Positions 20,737 through 30,506 of a DNA stretch of 54,149 bases are shown here, piece by piece; position 1 is the first letter of the stretch, and the number at the start of each line of letters is the position of its first letter. The notes below the pieces were generated by a model that was not told where the DNA came from, searched no databases, and saw only the letters and a program-made list of their open reading frames with translations. Position numbers and translations under genes: made by a program. The stretch comes from Arenicellales bacterium (GTDB taxonomy: Bacteria; Pseudomonadota; Gammaproteobacteria; Arenicellales; JAANXG01): assembly GCA_030066885.1 (NCBI GenBank), contig JASJAT010000003.1, forward strand, positions 1 to 54,149, read 5' to 3'.

Positions 20737-21804
20737 ATGAACAACCCAATACCGCTTGAAAACCCAATATCGCGTAAAGCGGTTGCACTGATCTCAGGCG
20801 GACTGGACTCAATGCTAGCGGCTAAGATCATTATGGATCAAGGCATCCATGTCGAGGGGCTAAATTTCTTTACCGGTTTCTGCGTCGAAGGTCATACCCA
20901 CGCTATTCGTACAAAGGATCGTTCCAAAACCAAGCGAAATAACGCCTTATGGGTAGCGGAACAGCTCGGGATGAAACTCCACATCATCGATGTCATTGAA
21001 GAGTACAAGGAGATTGTGCTCAATCCTAAACACGGTTACGGCGCCAATTTAAACCCCTGCCTCGACTGTAAGGCGTTCATGGTACAAAAAGCACGGGAAT
21101 GGATGGAAGCCAATGAGTTCGATTTTATAATTACCGGCGAAGTCGTAGGGCAGAGACCGAAATCACAGCGGAAAGTGAGTATGCCTATCGTCGCGCGGGA
21201 ATCAGGCGCGTTGGATCGATTACTTCGGCCACTGAGCGCTAACGTACTACCACCCACACTTCCGGAACGTGAAGGCTGGGTAGACCGGACGAAGTTGGGG
21301 TCTATCACTGGACGCAGCCGTCACCAGCAGATTAAGCTCGCCAATAACTTCCAGCTTGTAGACTACGCACAACCCGCTGGTGGCTGTTGCTTTCTTACCG
21401 ACGCTTACTACAGCAATAAACTACGCGACTTGTGGCGTGCCCGTGGGAAGAGGGATTACGATTTTGACGATATAGTTTTGCTTAAAATTGGCAGGCATAT
21501 CAGACCCCACGCTCATTTCAAACTCATCGTAGCCAGGGACGAAGGCGAAACCAATTTCTTAAGCGGCTACCGTAAGGAATTTACCTACCTGTACACGGTA
21601 GACCACCCGGGACCAATAACGCTCATTGACGGCGAGACGGAGTACCGCGACTTGGAGCTCGCTGCCCGCATAACTGCGCGCTACAGTCGGGGTAAAGACC
21701 AACAAGAAGTCAAAATTAAGGTGGTAAAACCCAATGGGAGGCAGCACGAGTTCAACGTGACCCCCTTCGGATCCGCAGACATTCCCGACCACTGGTTTGT
21801 ATGA
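20737..21804 (+). CDS. PP-loop ATPase, tRNA-thiouridylase (MnmA/ThiI)-like sulfurtransferase family
   Basis: SGGLDSMLAAKI PP-loop; NPCLDCK and GGCCFL cysteine motifs. Confidence 0.8.
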   Translation: MNNPIPLENPISRKAVALISGGLDSMLAAKIIMDQGIHVEGLNFFTGFCVEGHTHAIRTKDRSKTKRNNALWVAEQLGMKLHIIDVIEEYKEIVLNPKHGYGANLNPCLDCKAFMVQKAREWMEANEFDFIITGEVVGQRPKSQRKVSMPIVARESGALDRLLRPLSANVLPPTLPEREGWVDRTKLGSITGRSRHQQIKLANNFQLVDYAQPAGGCCFLTDAYYSNKLRDLWRARGKRDYDFDDIVLLKIGRHIRPHAHFKLIVARDEGETNFLSGYRKEFTYLYTVDHPGPITLIDGETEYRDLELAARITARYSRGKDQQEVKIKVVKPNGRQHEFNVTPFGSADIPDHWFV

Positions 21805-22043
21805 GTACACATGTATTAGATGCTCGACGTCTAATCTGTCCTTTACCGGTGATTCGAACGCAGCAAAAGATAGAGTCCCTAGGTGATGGGGAAGAGCTGC
21901 TGGTTTTAGCCACGGACCCCGGCAGTTTGCATGATGTACCAGCCTGGTGCCGAGTGCACGGTCACCAGGTTAGAAGCAGCGAACAAACGGACGACGAATA
22001 CCATATCCTTATCCAGGTCTGTAAGCCCATGGAAAGTTGTTAG
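21801..22043 (+). CDS. TusA-like sulfur-carrier family protein
   Basis: LDARRLICPLPVIRTQQKIESLGDGEELLVLATDPGSLHDVPAWCRVHGHQV; ATG overlaps stop of upstream gene. Confidence 0.85.
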   Translation: MSTHVLDARRLICPLPVIRTQQKIESLGDGEELLVLATDPGSLHDVPAWCRVHGHQVRSSEQTDDEYHILIQVCKPMESC

Positions 22044-22133
22044 TGGCTAGTAACGAGGAGCTAGGTAGTCACCTCGCTACTAGCCGTCTCGTTACTATTA
22101 TTGCACCATAAAGAGGCGTTCGGGTGGCCCGGC

Positions 22134-22148
22134 GCACCGAAACGGTGC
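22134..22148 (+). promoter_or_regulatory. NtrC-type binding site GCACC-GAAAC-GGTGC
   Basis: perfect 5-N5-5 dyad matching the NtrC TGCACC-N5-GGTGCA consensus, about 55 bp upstream of sigma54 -24/-12; a further half-site TGCACC lies at 22102-22107. Confidence 0.7.
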
Positions 22149-22201
22149 ATCCCGATTTGCTATGGGAGCGAAATCCCCCATGTTGACGGTCGCCACCAGA
22201 T

Positions 22202-22217
22202 TGGCATGAATTCTGCT
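22202..22217 (+). promoter_or_regulatory. sigma54 promoter of glnA (TGGCATGAATTCTGCT)
   Basis: GG/GC spacing and context fit TGGCACG-N4-TTGCW with two mismatches. Confidence 0.75.
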
Positions 22218-22274
22218 TGCATTGACGGGATTGTAAACACTCGAGTCCAAAACTATCTCATTGATTAAGAGGAA

Positions 22275-23690
22275 ATGAAAATGTCCGCTGCTGACGTACT
22301 AAAAACTATTCAGGATGAAAAAATAGATTTCATCGACTTCAGATTTACTGACACCAAAGGGAAGGAACAGCACGTATCAGTGCCGGCCCGTGTCGTAGAC
22401 GAGTCCACATTCGAAGAAGGTAAAATGTTTGACGGCTCTTCGATTGCAGGGTGGAAGGGGATCAACGAGTCAGACATGATCCTGATGCCCGAACCCGATA
22501 CGGCTGTATTAGATCCGTTCATGCAAGACCGCACACTATCGCTGCGTTGCGACGTGATAGAACCCGCTACCATGCAGGGCTACGAGAGAGACCCACGTTC
22601 TATTGCCAAACGCGCAGAGGCGTACTTGAAATCAACCGGTATCGCAGATACTGCGTATTTTGGACCCGAGGCCGAGTTCTTCGTGTTCGACGATGTGCGC
22701 TGGGATGTTGAGATGAGTGGGGCATTTTACGAAGTAGATTCACAAGAAGCCGCCTGGAATACCGGCCGGATTCACGAAGAAGGTAATATTGGACACCGCC
22801 CGGGAGTTAAAGGCGGTTACTTTCCAGTACCACCGGTGGACTCGCTGCAAGACATTCGCTCGGCTATGTGTCTTGCCATGCAAGAAATGGGGCTCAATGT
22901 CGAAGTCCACCACCACGAGGTCGGCACAGCCGGCCAAGGTGAGATTGGTACGGTCTTTGCCGACCTGGTTCGTAAAGCAGATGAGCTGCAGATCTATAAA
23001 TACTGTGTCCACAATGTGGCACACCAGCACGGTAAAACGGCTACTTTCATGCCCAAACCGTTAGTGGGTGACAATGGGAGCGGTATGCACGTTCACCAAT
23101 CACTCACCAAAAATGGTGAGAATATCTTCAGCGGGGATGAATACGGTGGGCTTAGTGAAGCTGCGCTTTATTATATTGGTGGAATCTTCAAACACGCTCG
23201 TGCTATCAACGCCTTTACCAACTCCGGGACCAACAGCTACAAACGATTGGTCCCCGGTTTCGAAGCACCGGTGCTGCTCGCGTATTCAGCTCGGAACCGT
23301 TCAGCGTCTTGCCGAATCCCCCATGTAGCTAATCCAAAAGCCAGACGAGTAGAAGTCCGATTCCCCGATTCTGCCGGCAATCCATACTTCACTTTCGTGT
23401 CCATGCTTATGGCAGGTTTAGATGGAATCCAAAACAAGATTCATCCTGGCGAACCACTCGACAAGGACCTCTATGATCTACCGCCTGAAGAGGAAGTAAA
23501 AGTGCCCACTGTGGCCAGCTCGTTGGACCTAGCGCTAGACGCCCTAGACAAGGATCGTGAATTTCTTAAGGCCGGCGGGGTCTTCACCGATGATGCCATC
23601 GACGCGTATATCGAGCTCAAGATGGAGGAAGTGACCGCGCTTCGCCTGTCAACACATCCACTCGAGTTTGATCTGTACTATAGCGTTTAG
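22275..23690 (+). CDS. glnA: glutamine synthetase type I
   Basis: [29 protein letters not shown]-like '[13 protein letters not shown]'. Confidence 0.98.
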   Translation: MKMSAADVLKTIQDEKIDFIDFRFTDTKGKEQHVSVPARVVDESTFEEGKMFDGSSIAGWKGINESDMILMPEPDTAVLDPFMQDRTLSLRCDVIEPATMQGYERDPRSIAKRAEAYLKSTGIADTAYFGPEAEFFVFDDVRWDVEMSGAFYEVDSQEAAWNTGRIHEEGNIGHRPGVKGGYFPVPPVDSLQDIRSAMCLAMQEMGLNVEVHHHEVGTAGQGEIGTVFADLVRKADELQIYKYCVHNVAHQHGKTATFMPKPLVGDNGSGMHVHQSLTKNGENIFSGDEYGGLSEAALYYIGGIFKHARAINAFTNSGTNSYKRLVPGFEAPVLLAYSARNRSASCRIPHVANPKARRVEVRFPDSAGNPYFTFVSMLMAGLDGIQNKIHPGEPLDKDLYDLPPEEEVKVPTVASSLDLALDALDKDREFLKAGGVFTDDAIDAYIELKMEEVTALRLSTHPLEFDLYYSV

Positions 23691-23809
23691 CTGGAGTCGA
23701 ACCGGAAACTGGTTGAGGGCGCCGGTTTCCACAACCTGGAGGCAGAGGGTGGGTTGGATCTGCCAAGAGAATATAGTGCCGGGGCGACAAATGTACTGCT
23801 GCTGGCATA

Positions 23810-23828
23810 TTGCACTAAAATAGTGCAA
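23810..23828 (+). promoter_or_regulatory. NtrC-type operator TTGCACTAAAATAGTGCAA upstream of ntrB
   Basis: perfect palindromic arms TTGCAC...GTGCAA matching TGCACYAWWWTRGTGCA. Confidence 0.75.
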
Positions 23829-23831
23829 TGA

Positions 23832-24932
23832 TTGATCCAACCCCAGGATACTCCGGTGATTTCTGAACGTCAGGCTCATATGATCCTGGACCGGCTGAAC
23901 ACGGCTATTTTGACCTGTGATCCGGACTTGAACGTAACCCAAATGAACCCCGCCGGCGAATTGATGTTCGGTACGAGCTCTAAACAAGCCCACCTTAAAC
24001 CGCTCAGCGCACTTGTGCCGGGACAAACACAAACCTTCACCTGGCCTGCGCAAAAAGCCCTCGAGAGCAACCAACCGGTTACTGTCCATGACGTCACTTT
24101 AAAACTGCCAGGGGACCGGTGCATTAAGGTGGACTATACCGTTACCCCGATAGAGGAAAACGACGACAGCCGTTTGCTTATCGAGTTGTTACAGGTAGAT
24201 GGTTTTCTCGAAATTGCCCGCGATCAATACCGCATGGACCAATATTCCGCTAATCGCGACGTGTTACGTGGTTTGGCCCACGAGGTTAAGAATCCTTTGG
24301 GTGGTCTTCGGGGCGCGGCCCAACTACTGGAGCGTGAGCTGTCGGATCGAGACGTTAAACAATATACACGGATCATCATCCATGAAGCAGATCGGCTTAG
24401 TAATCTAGTCGACAGGATGATGGGTTCATATGGCTCGGCAGATCCAACTGCGGTCAATATCCATGAGATATTGGAACACGTACGCAAACTCATACTGGTG
24501 GAGATTCAAGAAGGTATCACTATCGAGCGGGACTATGACCCCAGTCTGCCCCAGCTCCACGGTGACAAAGACCAGCTTATCCAGGCAGTGCTTAATATCG
24601 TTCGCAACTCTGTGGATGCAATTAACAAGAAGGGAACTATCAAGTTTCGCACACGGGTCGAGAGATCAGTATACGTCGGTCAACAATGGTACCGGTGCGT
24701 GATCAGAGTGGATATCGAAGACAATGGACCGGGGATCCCGGAACACATGCATGAACGTATTTTCTACCCGATGGTTACGGGACGTCCTGAAGGTTCGGGG
24801 CTGGGACTTTCTATTGCCCAGAACATCATAAGGAATCACCAAGGATCGATTCAGTTACACAGCGAACCGGGATATACCCGGTTTTCACTTCTCCTGCCAT
24901 TTAACACCCGGGGCAAGGCAAATGAATCCTAA
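23832..24932 (+). CDS. ntrB: nitrogen regulation sensor histidine kinase NtrB
   Basis: RGLAHEVKNPLGGLRGAAQLL H-box, NIVRNSVDAI N-box; start uncertain (TTG). Confidence 0.95.
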   Translation: MIQPQDTPVISERQAHMILDRLNTAILTCDPDLNVTQMNPAGELMFGTSSKQAHLKPLSALVPGQTQTFTWPAQKALESNQPVTVHDVTLKLPGDRCIKVDYTVTPIEENDDSRLLIELLQVDGFLEIARDQYRMDQYSANRDVLRGLAHEVKNPLGGLRGAAQLLERELSDRDVKQYTRIIIHEADRLSNLVDRMMGSYGSADPTAVNIHEILEHVRKLILVEIQEGITIERDYDPSLPQLHGDKDQLIQAVLNIVRNSVDAINKKGTIKFRTRVERSVYVGQQWYRCVIRVDIEDNGPGIPEHMHERIFYPMVTGRPEGSGLGLSIAQNIIRNHQGSIQLHSEPGYTRFSLLLPFNTRGKANES

Positions 24933-26310
24933 AGTTTGGGTTGTTGACGATGACGCTTCTATTCGCTGGGTTTTACACAAAGCCTGCGATCAGGCCGGTA
25001 TCGATGTCGAGCTATTCGAAGACGGTAACGACCTGCCCGTCCGACTGCACAACGAGAAGCCAGCGACCATCGTTACCGATATCCGTATGCCAGGCATAAA
25101 TGGTCTGGAGCTGTTGAACGTAATCCGGAAACAAGCGACCGACGTTCCAGTGATTATCATGACGGCACACACGGACCTAGATAGTGCCGTTGCTTCTTAC
25201 CAAGGTGGTGCCTTTGAGTACTTACCGAAACCTTTCGATGTGGACGACGCAGTAACACTCATACGCAGAGCAATCGAATTTGGCGAAAAAGAGAGTGAAG
25301 TAAACATCGACGCTGTCAGGTCCGCCACAGACATCATCGGTGAAGCTCCGGCCATGCAGGAAGTATTTCGCGCCATCGGACGCCTGGCCAATTCGCATAT
25401 CAATGTATTGATCTGGGGGGAATCGGGCACAGGTAAGGAATTGGTTGCCAGTGCCTTACATCGCCACAGTCCGCGGTCGGAGCAGCCTTTTATAGCGATA
25501 AATACGGCTGCAATTCCAGCAGACCTGCTCGAATCAGAGCTCTTTGGCCATGAAAAGGGCGCATTTACCGGTGCCGTCAAGCAACACCGGGGCCGTTTCG
25601 AACAAGCTCACGGAGGTACGTTGTTCCTCGATGAAATTGGCGATATGCCGGCAGAGTTACAAACCCGCTTGTTACGGGTACTGTCAGACAAAAAGTTCTA
25701 CCGGGTAGGGGGCCATGAGCAGATCGAAGTCGATGTGCGAATTATTGCTGCGACCAATCAAGATTTGAGCAAGCGAGTCAGTGAAGGCAGATTCAGAGAA
25801 GATCTTTTCCATCGTCTCAATGTAATCCATATTGCGTTACCGCCACTGCGGCAGCGCGGTGAGGACATCCCCTTATTGACAAAATACTTCCTGGACCGAT
25901 CTGCAAGCGAACTTGGAGTAGACAGAAAAACATTGTCGTCCGGCGCAATGCGCGCTTTATCGGCTTTTGACTGGCCTGGTAATGTACGCCAGCTGGAGAA
26001 CGTCTGTCGTTGGGTCACCGTCATGGCACCGGGGCAAACTGTCAGTGCAGACCAACTCCCGGCAGAAATAAAGCCCACTGTAGCTTGCGATGAGAATAGC
26101 GACTGGCAAGAGCAGCTACGTACACTGGTTGAAAAGAAACTCAAACACAATGAAACCAATTTGCTCGCGACGCTGGGCACCGATTTCGAAAAAACTTTGC
26201 TGGAAACAGCTATGAAACACACCGGCGGGCATAAACAAGAAGCGGCCAAATACCTGGGTTGGGGTCGAAATACCCTGGCCCGGAAGTTGAAGGAACTGGG
26301 GATAGATTAG
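24922..26310 (+). CDS. ntrC: nitrogen regulation response regulator NtrC (sigma54 activator)
   Basis: VWVVDDDASIRWVL, GESGTGKELVASALH, GAFTGA, C-terminal Fis-type HTH. Confidence 0.97.
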   Translation: MNPKVWVVDDDASIRWVLHKACDQAGIDVELFEDGNDLPVRLHNEKPATIVTDIRMPGINGLELLNVIRKQATDVPVIIMTAHTDLDSAVASYQGGAFEYLPKPFDVDDAVTLIRRAIEFGEKESEVNIDAVRSATDIIGEAPAMQEVFRAIGRLANSHINVLIWGESGTGKELVASALHRHSPRSEQPFIAINTAAIPADLLESELFGHEKGAFTGAVKQHRGRFEQAHGGTLFLDEIGDMPAELQTRLLRVLSDKKFYRVGGHEQIEVDVRIIAATNQDLSKRVSEGRFREDLFHRLNVIHIALPPLRQRGEDIPLLTKYFLDRSASELGVDRKTLSSGAMRALSAFDWPGNVRQLENVCRWVTVMAPGQTVSADQLPAEIKPTVACDENSDWQEQLRTLVEKKLKHNETNLLATLGTDFEKTLLETAMKHTGGHKQEAAKYLGWGRNTLARKLKELGID

Positions 26311-26314
26311 AAAA

Positions 26315-26348
26315 AGTAGCGAGTAGCTGGTACCTAGTAGCTAGCAAA
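26315..26348 (+). repeat. AGTAGCGAGTAGCTGGTACCTAGTAGCTAG intergenic repeat copy
   Basis: resembles reverse complement of 34981-35017. Confidence 0.6.
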
Positions 26349-26371
26349 AAACTATGTCATATAGTTGGCCC

Positions 26372-26413
26372 GACCCCGGGACCGAATTATCCCGGCGAGG
26401 ACGCGCTCCTACA
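26372..26413 (-). repeat. GTAGGAGC-type REP-like unit
   Basis: minus strand: gtaggagcgcgtcctcgccgggataattcggtcccgggg. Confidence 0.5.
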
Positions 26414-26446
26414 GCTAAACGCCAAGCTTGCAAAAACTATAAAGTC

Positions 26447-26478
26447 GTCATTCCCGCATGCCTTTAGCGGGAATCCAG
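26447..26478 (-). repeat. CTGGATTCCCGC...GCGGGAATGAC palindromic repeat, copy 1
   Basis: 30/32 identical to reverse complement copy at 34895-34926. Confidence 0.85.
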
Positions 26479-26503
26479 TGAGATATAAAACTGAATACCT
26501 CTT

Positions 26504-26537
26504 CCTTGGCGGGCTTTGCGCCTTTGCGAGAGATTAA
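26504..26537 (-). repeat. CTCTCGCAAAGGCGCAAAG-type repeat, single arm
   Basis: minus strand ctctcgcaaaggcgcaaagcccgccaagg; matches 46642-46669. Confidence 0.75.
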
Positions 26538-26559
26538 TACGACCGTAATGGCGATGAGG

Positions 26560-26596
26560 TTTGCGCCGATTATCGCGGAGGGAGCGCTGCTCCTGC
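26560..26596 (-). repeat. GTAGGAGC-type REP-like unit
   Basis: minus strand: gcaggagcagcgctccctccgcgataatcggcgcaaa. Confidence 0.5.
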
Positions 26597-27447
26597 TAGA
26601 CGTCTACACTCCGCGCTTCGGCCGGAACGATGGTGTCATATTTCACCCCCGTAGCATGAGCCGCAGTCGTTGCCGACAAAGATGCAAAGTCATACAAGGT
26701 AGTGTCCATTAAGTGCGAGGGTGTCACTCGAGTCAGCGATTGAAAAATCGTCTGTTTCTTTCCAGGTGATACCCTCTCCCACTGATCCAACATGGCCTTG
26801 ATTGATTGGCGCTGCAGGTTATCTTGGCTTCCGCACAGATTGCAGGGAATAATAGGAAAGGTCTTTGCCCTGGCGTATCTGGCGATATCGTTTTCCGCAC
26901 AATAGGCGAGAGGTCGTATTACTATGTGGCGTTTGTCGTCGGAACGTAATTTGGGTGGCATAGCTTTTAAGCGTCCACCAAACATTAGATTCAAGAAAAA
27001 GGTTTCCAGAATGTCTTCACGGTGATGACCCAAAGCAATCTTGGTCGCACCAAGGTCACTCGCGACCCGATAGATGATGCCTCGGCGCAACCTGGAGCAG
27101 AGCGAACACATGGTCTTACCCTCTGGGACTGTGTCCTTGACTATGCTATAGGTGTCTTCCTCAATGAGGGTAAAAGGGATGCGTTTGGTTTCCAGGTATT
27201 CAGGTAAGACGTGGGTGGGGAATCCGGGCTGTTTTTGATCTAAGGTCATAGCGATCAACTTAAATGAGATCGGCGCCCGACGCTGAAGCGTTTGTAGGAT
27301 TTCAAGTAATGTATAGGAGTCCTTGCCACCACTCAGGCACACCAGGATGATGTCGCCGTGCACAATCATCTCGTAGTCCTCAATTGCCTTACCGACCAGG
27401 CGCTCTAACCGGCGTTCTAACCGTTTGAAATTTGTAGATTTTTGCAT
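26596..27447 (-). CDS. ttcA: tRNA 2-thiocytidine(32) synthetase
   Basis: [16 protein letters not shown]-loop; [13 protein letters not shown] and [12 protein letters not shown] CxxC motifs. Confidence 0.95.
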   Translation of the reverse strand: MQKSTNFKRLERRLERLVGKAIEDYEMIVHGDIILVCLSGGKDSYTLLEILQTLQRRAPISFKLIAMTLDQKQPGFPTHVLPEYLETKRIPFTLIEEDTYSIVKDTVPEGKTMCSLCSRLRRGIIYRVASDLGATKIALGHHREDILETFFLNLMFGGRLKAMPPKLRSDDKRHIVIRPLAYCAENDIARYARAKTFPIIPCNLCGSQDNLQRQSIKAMLDQWERVSPGKKQTIFQSLTRVTPSHLMDTTLYDFASLSATTAAHATGVKYDTIVPAEARSVDV

Positions 27448-27590
27448 CGATGATTAACCATGTCTTAGGTGTCCATGCGACTCGAGCCTCTTAATGATCG
27501 TCGTCACTTTTAGTTTTGCGCTATCTATCATTGCTATTCCTGGTAGAATCCGGCGGTTCAGCTGATCAAACTGTAAGGGAGCCAGTACTG

Positions 27591-28766
27591 ATGTCGCGTA
27601 ACTATCTTTTCACTTCGGAGTCCGTGTCCGAGGGGCATCCGGACAAAGTCGCCGATCAAATATCGGACGCAGTCTTGGATGGACTACTTGTGGGAGACCC
27701 CCATTCACGGGTTGCTTGCGAAACCTTGGTAAATACTGGAATGGTTGTTCTCTCCGGAGAAATCACATCCAAAGCGACTGTGGACTATACCGAAGTTACA
27801 CGTAACATCCTAAAAGAGATTGGTTACGTTTCATCCGAAATGGGTTTTGATTTTGGATCATGCGCAGTGATCGTCTCCTTAGACAAACAATCTCCCGACA
27901 TCGCACAAGGCGTAAACGAAGGCCAGGGTCTGGACTTGGACCAAGGCGCCGGGGATCAAGGGCTTATGTTCGGCTACGCCTGTAATGAAACCGACACACT
28001 CATGCCCTTCCCTATTCACTATGCCCATCAGCTTGTTAAGCAACAATCCATCGTACGTAAGGATGGCAAACTACCCTGGCTGCGGCCCGATGCGAAATCC
28101 CAAGTGACCGTCCGCTACGAAGATGGTCAACCTACAGTAGTGGATACGGTAGTCCTTTCCACTCAACACGATCCCGATATAGACCACGAAGAATTGTCCG
28201 AGGCCGTCATCGAAGAAATTATTAAACCCGTCTTTCCAGCCAACGCGCTGAACAAGGAAACGAGATTCTTGGTGAATCCGACAGGACGTTTTGTCATTGG
28301 TGGTCCAGTCGGTGATTGCGGTCTGACTGGGCGCAAGATTATCGTAGACACCTACGGCGGCGCCGCACATCACGGCGGTGGTGCTTTCTCGGGTAAAGAT
28401 CCATCAAAAGTAGATCGTTCCGCTGCATACGCGGCTCGTTATGTCGCCAAGAACATCGTGGCAGCGGGCCTGGCAGAACGTTGTGAAGTCCAAGTCGCCT
28501 ACGCCATTGGGGTAGCCAATCCGGTTTCCTTGATGGTAAACACATTTGGAACAGGTCTGGTGTCGGAACAACAGATCGAGGCCCTCATTCAAGAGCATTT
28601 TGATTTGCGTCCCAAAGCAATAATTCAAACCCTCGACCTACTTCGACCTATATATAGAAACACCGCGGCCTATGGCCACTTCGGACGCACCGAACCTGAG
28701 TTTACGTGGGAGAACACTGACAAGGCCGATCTTCTACGTGAGGCGGCAGATATTAAAGTTGCGTAG
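27591..28766 (+). CDS. metK: S-adenosylmethionine synthetase
   Basis: [61 protein letters not shown]; the 27516 ORF start is an upstream extension. Confidence 0.98.
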   Translation: MSRNYLFTSESVSEGHPDKVADQISDAVLDGLLVGDPHSRVACETLVNTGMVVLSGEITSKATVDYTEVTRNILKEIGYVSSEMGFDFGSCAVIVSLDKQSPDIAQGVNEGQGLDLDQGAGDQGLMFGYACNETDTLMPFPIHYAHQLVKQQSIVRKDGKLPWLRPDAKSQVTVRYEDGQPTVVDTVVLSTQHDPDIDHEELSEAVIEEIIKPVFPANALNKETRFLVNPTGRFVIGGPVGDCGLTGRKIIVDTYGGAAHHGGGAFSGKDPSKVDRSAAYAARYVAKNIVAAGLAERCEVQVAYAIGVANPVSLMVNTFGTGLVSEQQIEALIQEHFDLRPKAIIQTLDLLRPIYRNTAAYGHFGRTEPEFTWENTDKADLLREAADIKVA

Positions 28767-29114
28767 TTACCGAGTTAACATGCGCACCAAACAAGCCGCC
28801 TAAACAGTCACTATTGATTTTAGTTTTCTCGCACGTCTTTTAACTTTCTCGTTTGGCTTGATTGCGTGCAATACAAAAGACGGTCCTTGCCTGAAGGCTA
28901 GATAACTTTTGGCATTTACCTAACATCTATTGGTCTGCCCTCGTACTATACGCGGTCTAACATTTCAATTGGGGGTTTTGAGGTTGGGAACCACAAGATG
29001 TTGGGTTTCCATCAGCAAACCCGATCTGCAACTGTTTGTTACAATTGGTCGGCTGAAATTCGTATAAGCTCTGCAGCTCGCGGCTGTTAAATCCGTTGTT
29101 GCCGCAATTTAATC

Positions 29115-30491
29115 ATGTTGAATCGCACATCACTGCTCGTGCTGTCCTTGGCCCTGGTCGCCTGTGCCACGGATCTTCCTACCCAGCCGGATATTCAGGC
29201 ACCGGTCGCAGTGCCGGGCGCCTGGACTTCGGGTGATGACGGTGAAGTCATGCCATGGATATTAGACGTGAAGGATCCAAAATTACGGTCGTTGATCAAA
29301 ACCGCCTTAGAGCAAAACTTCGACCTGCAAGCGGTTATCGCTCGCGTCGATGCGGCACGCGCCAGGGCGCGGATAACGGGTGCAGACCGATTGCCACAAT
29401 TAGATCTTGAATTCAGAGGCTCTCGCACTAAACGCGAAGAGGTAGGTGAAAGTGTGTTGGATAATCCAACGACCAGTTTGCGTTTGAGTCTAGAACTGGC
29501 CTGGGAGTTGGACGTATGGGGCCGTCTACGTGCGGCAACCCGCGCTGCTATTGCTGACTATCAGGCGGCGGAAAGCGATCTCGCAGCAGCCAGATTGTCT
29601 TTAGCCGCCAACATTGCGCGGGCCTGGTTCAACGCTGTTGAGGCAGACCAACAAGTCATGTTGGCGGAAAACACCTTAAGAAGCTTCCAAAATAGCTTGA
29701 GAATTATCGAACAACGTTTTCAGCGAGGCATCGGTACGGCCTTGGACGTCCGCCTGGCAAGAGGTAACGTCGCTACCGGTGAGGCCAACCTGTACCTCAA
29801 TCAACGTGAGCGGGACGAGGCTATTCGTGTTCTCAAGGTTTTACTCGGAACCTATCCGGACGCAGAAATACAATTGGCGAATAGACTCCCGGCGATTACC
29901 AGCCGGGTACCCGCCGGACTGCCTTCCGAGTTATTGCTAAGGCGTCCGGACCTTAACGCGCAGCAATGGCGGGTCTTGGCCGCAAGTGAACTGGTCAAGT
30001 CCGCCGAAAAAAGACTGTTGCCACGCTTCGTGTTGACCGGCAGCGGTGGCGAGGCCAGCAGCAGCTTAACGGATCTTTTGGACTGGGACCGACTGGTTTG
30101 GAATCTGGTCGGAAACATTACCCAGCCTATCTTTCAGGGGGGTAGGATTAGAGCGAACATCGACCTGGCTCGCGCCAGTGAACGGGAAATCCTCGCCCTC
30201 TACGCGCAAACGGTACTGGTTGCTTTTAATGAAGTGGAGACATCTTTAGCCGCAGAGAATTTCTTGGCAAGACAGGAACGTGCACTGGCTACATCTGTCC
30301 AAGAGGAAAAGGCGGCTCTGTTAATCGCGCAGCAGCAATATGAGAGCGGCTTAGTGGGTATTATCACTCTTCTTGAGACACAAAGGCGCGCTTTTAATGC
30401 TGAGAGCGCATGGCTTTTCACACTCAACCAAAAGTTACAGAATCGTATCAACTTACATTTGGCGTTAGGCGGTGGTTTTACGAGCACTTAA
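29115..30491 (+). CDS. RND efflux outer membrane channel (NodT/TolC-like lipoprotein)
   Basis: signal peptide with LVACAT lipobox; LELAWELDVWGRLR, ARARITGADRLPQLDL, QPIFQGGRI. Confidence 0.9.
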   Translation: MLNRTSLLVLSLALVACATDLPTQPDIQAPVAVPGAWTSGDDGEVMPWILDVKDPKLRSLIKTALEQNFDLQAVIARVDAARARARITGADRLPQLDLEFRGSRTKREEVGESVLDNPTTSLRLSLELAWELDVWGRLRAATRAAIADYQAAESDLAAARLSLAANIARAWFNAVEADQQVMLAENTLRSFQNSLRIIEQRFQRGIGTALDVRLARGNVATGEANLYLNQRERDEAIRVLKVLLGTYPDAEIQLANRLPAITSRVPAGLPSELLLRRPDLNAQQWRVLAASELVKSAEKRLLPRFVLTGSGGEASSSLTDLLDWDRLVWNLVGNITQPIFQGGRIRANIDLARASEREILALYAQTVLVAFNEVETSLAAENFLARQERALATSVQEEKAALLIAQQQYESGLVGIITLLETQRRAFNAESAWLFTLNQKLQNRINLHLALGGGFTST

Positions 30492-30506
30492 ACGTTTGTC
30501 CTGGAA

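Noticed and set aside
27540-27590. Possible SAM-responsive leader before metK
   Set aside because: Only about 35 nt follow an extended -10 (TGGTAGAAT); no SAM-I, SAM-II or SAM/SAH class signature could be assembled.
28790-28905. Overlapping alternative pairings (CGTCTTTT/AAAAGACG, GCACG/CGTGC) downstream of metK
   Set aside because: Short stems with long loops in AT-rich DNA; expected by chance without covariation evidence.
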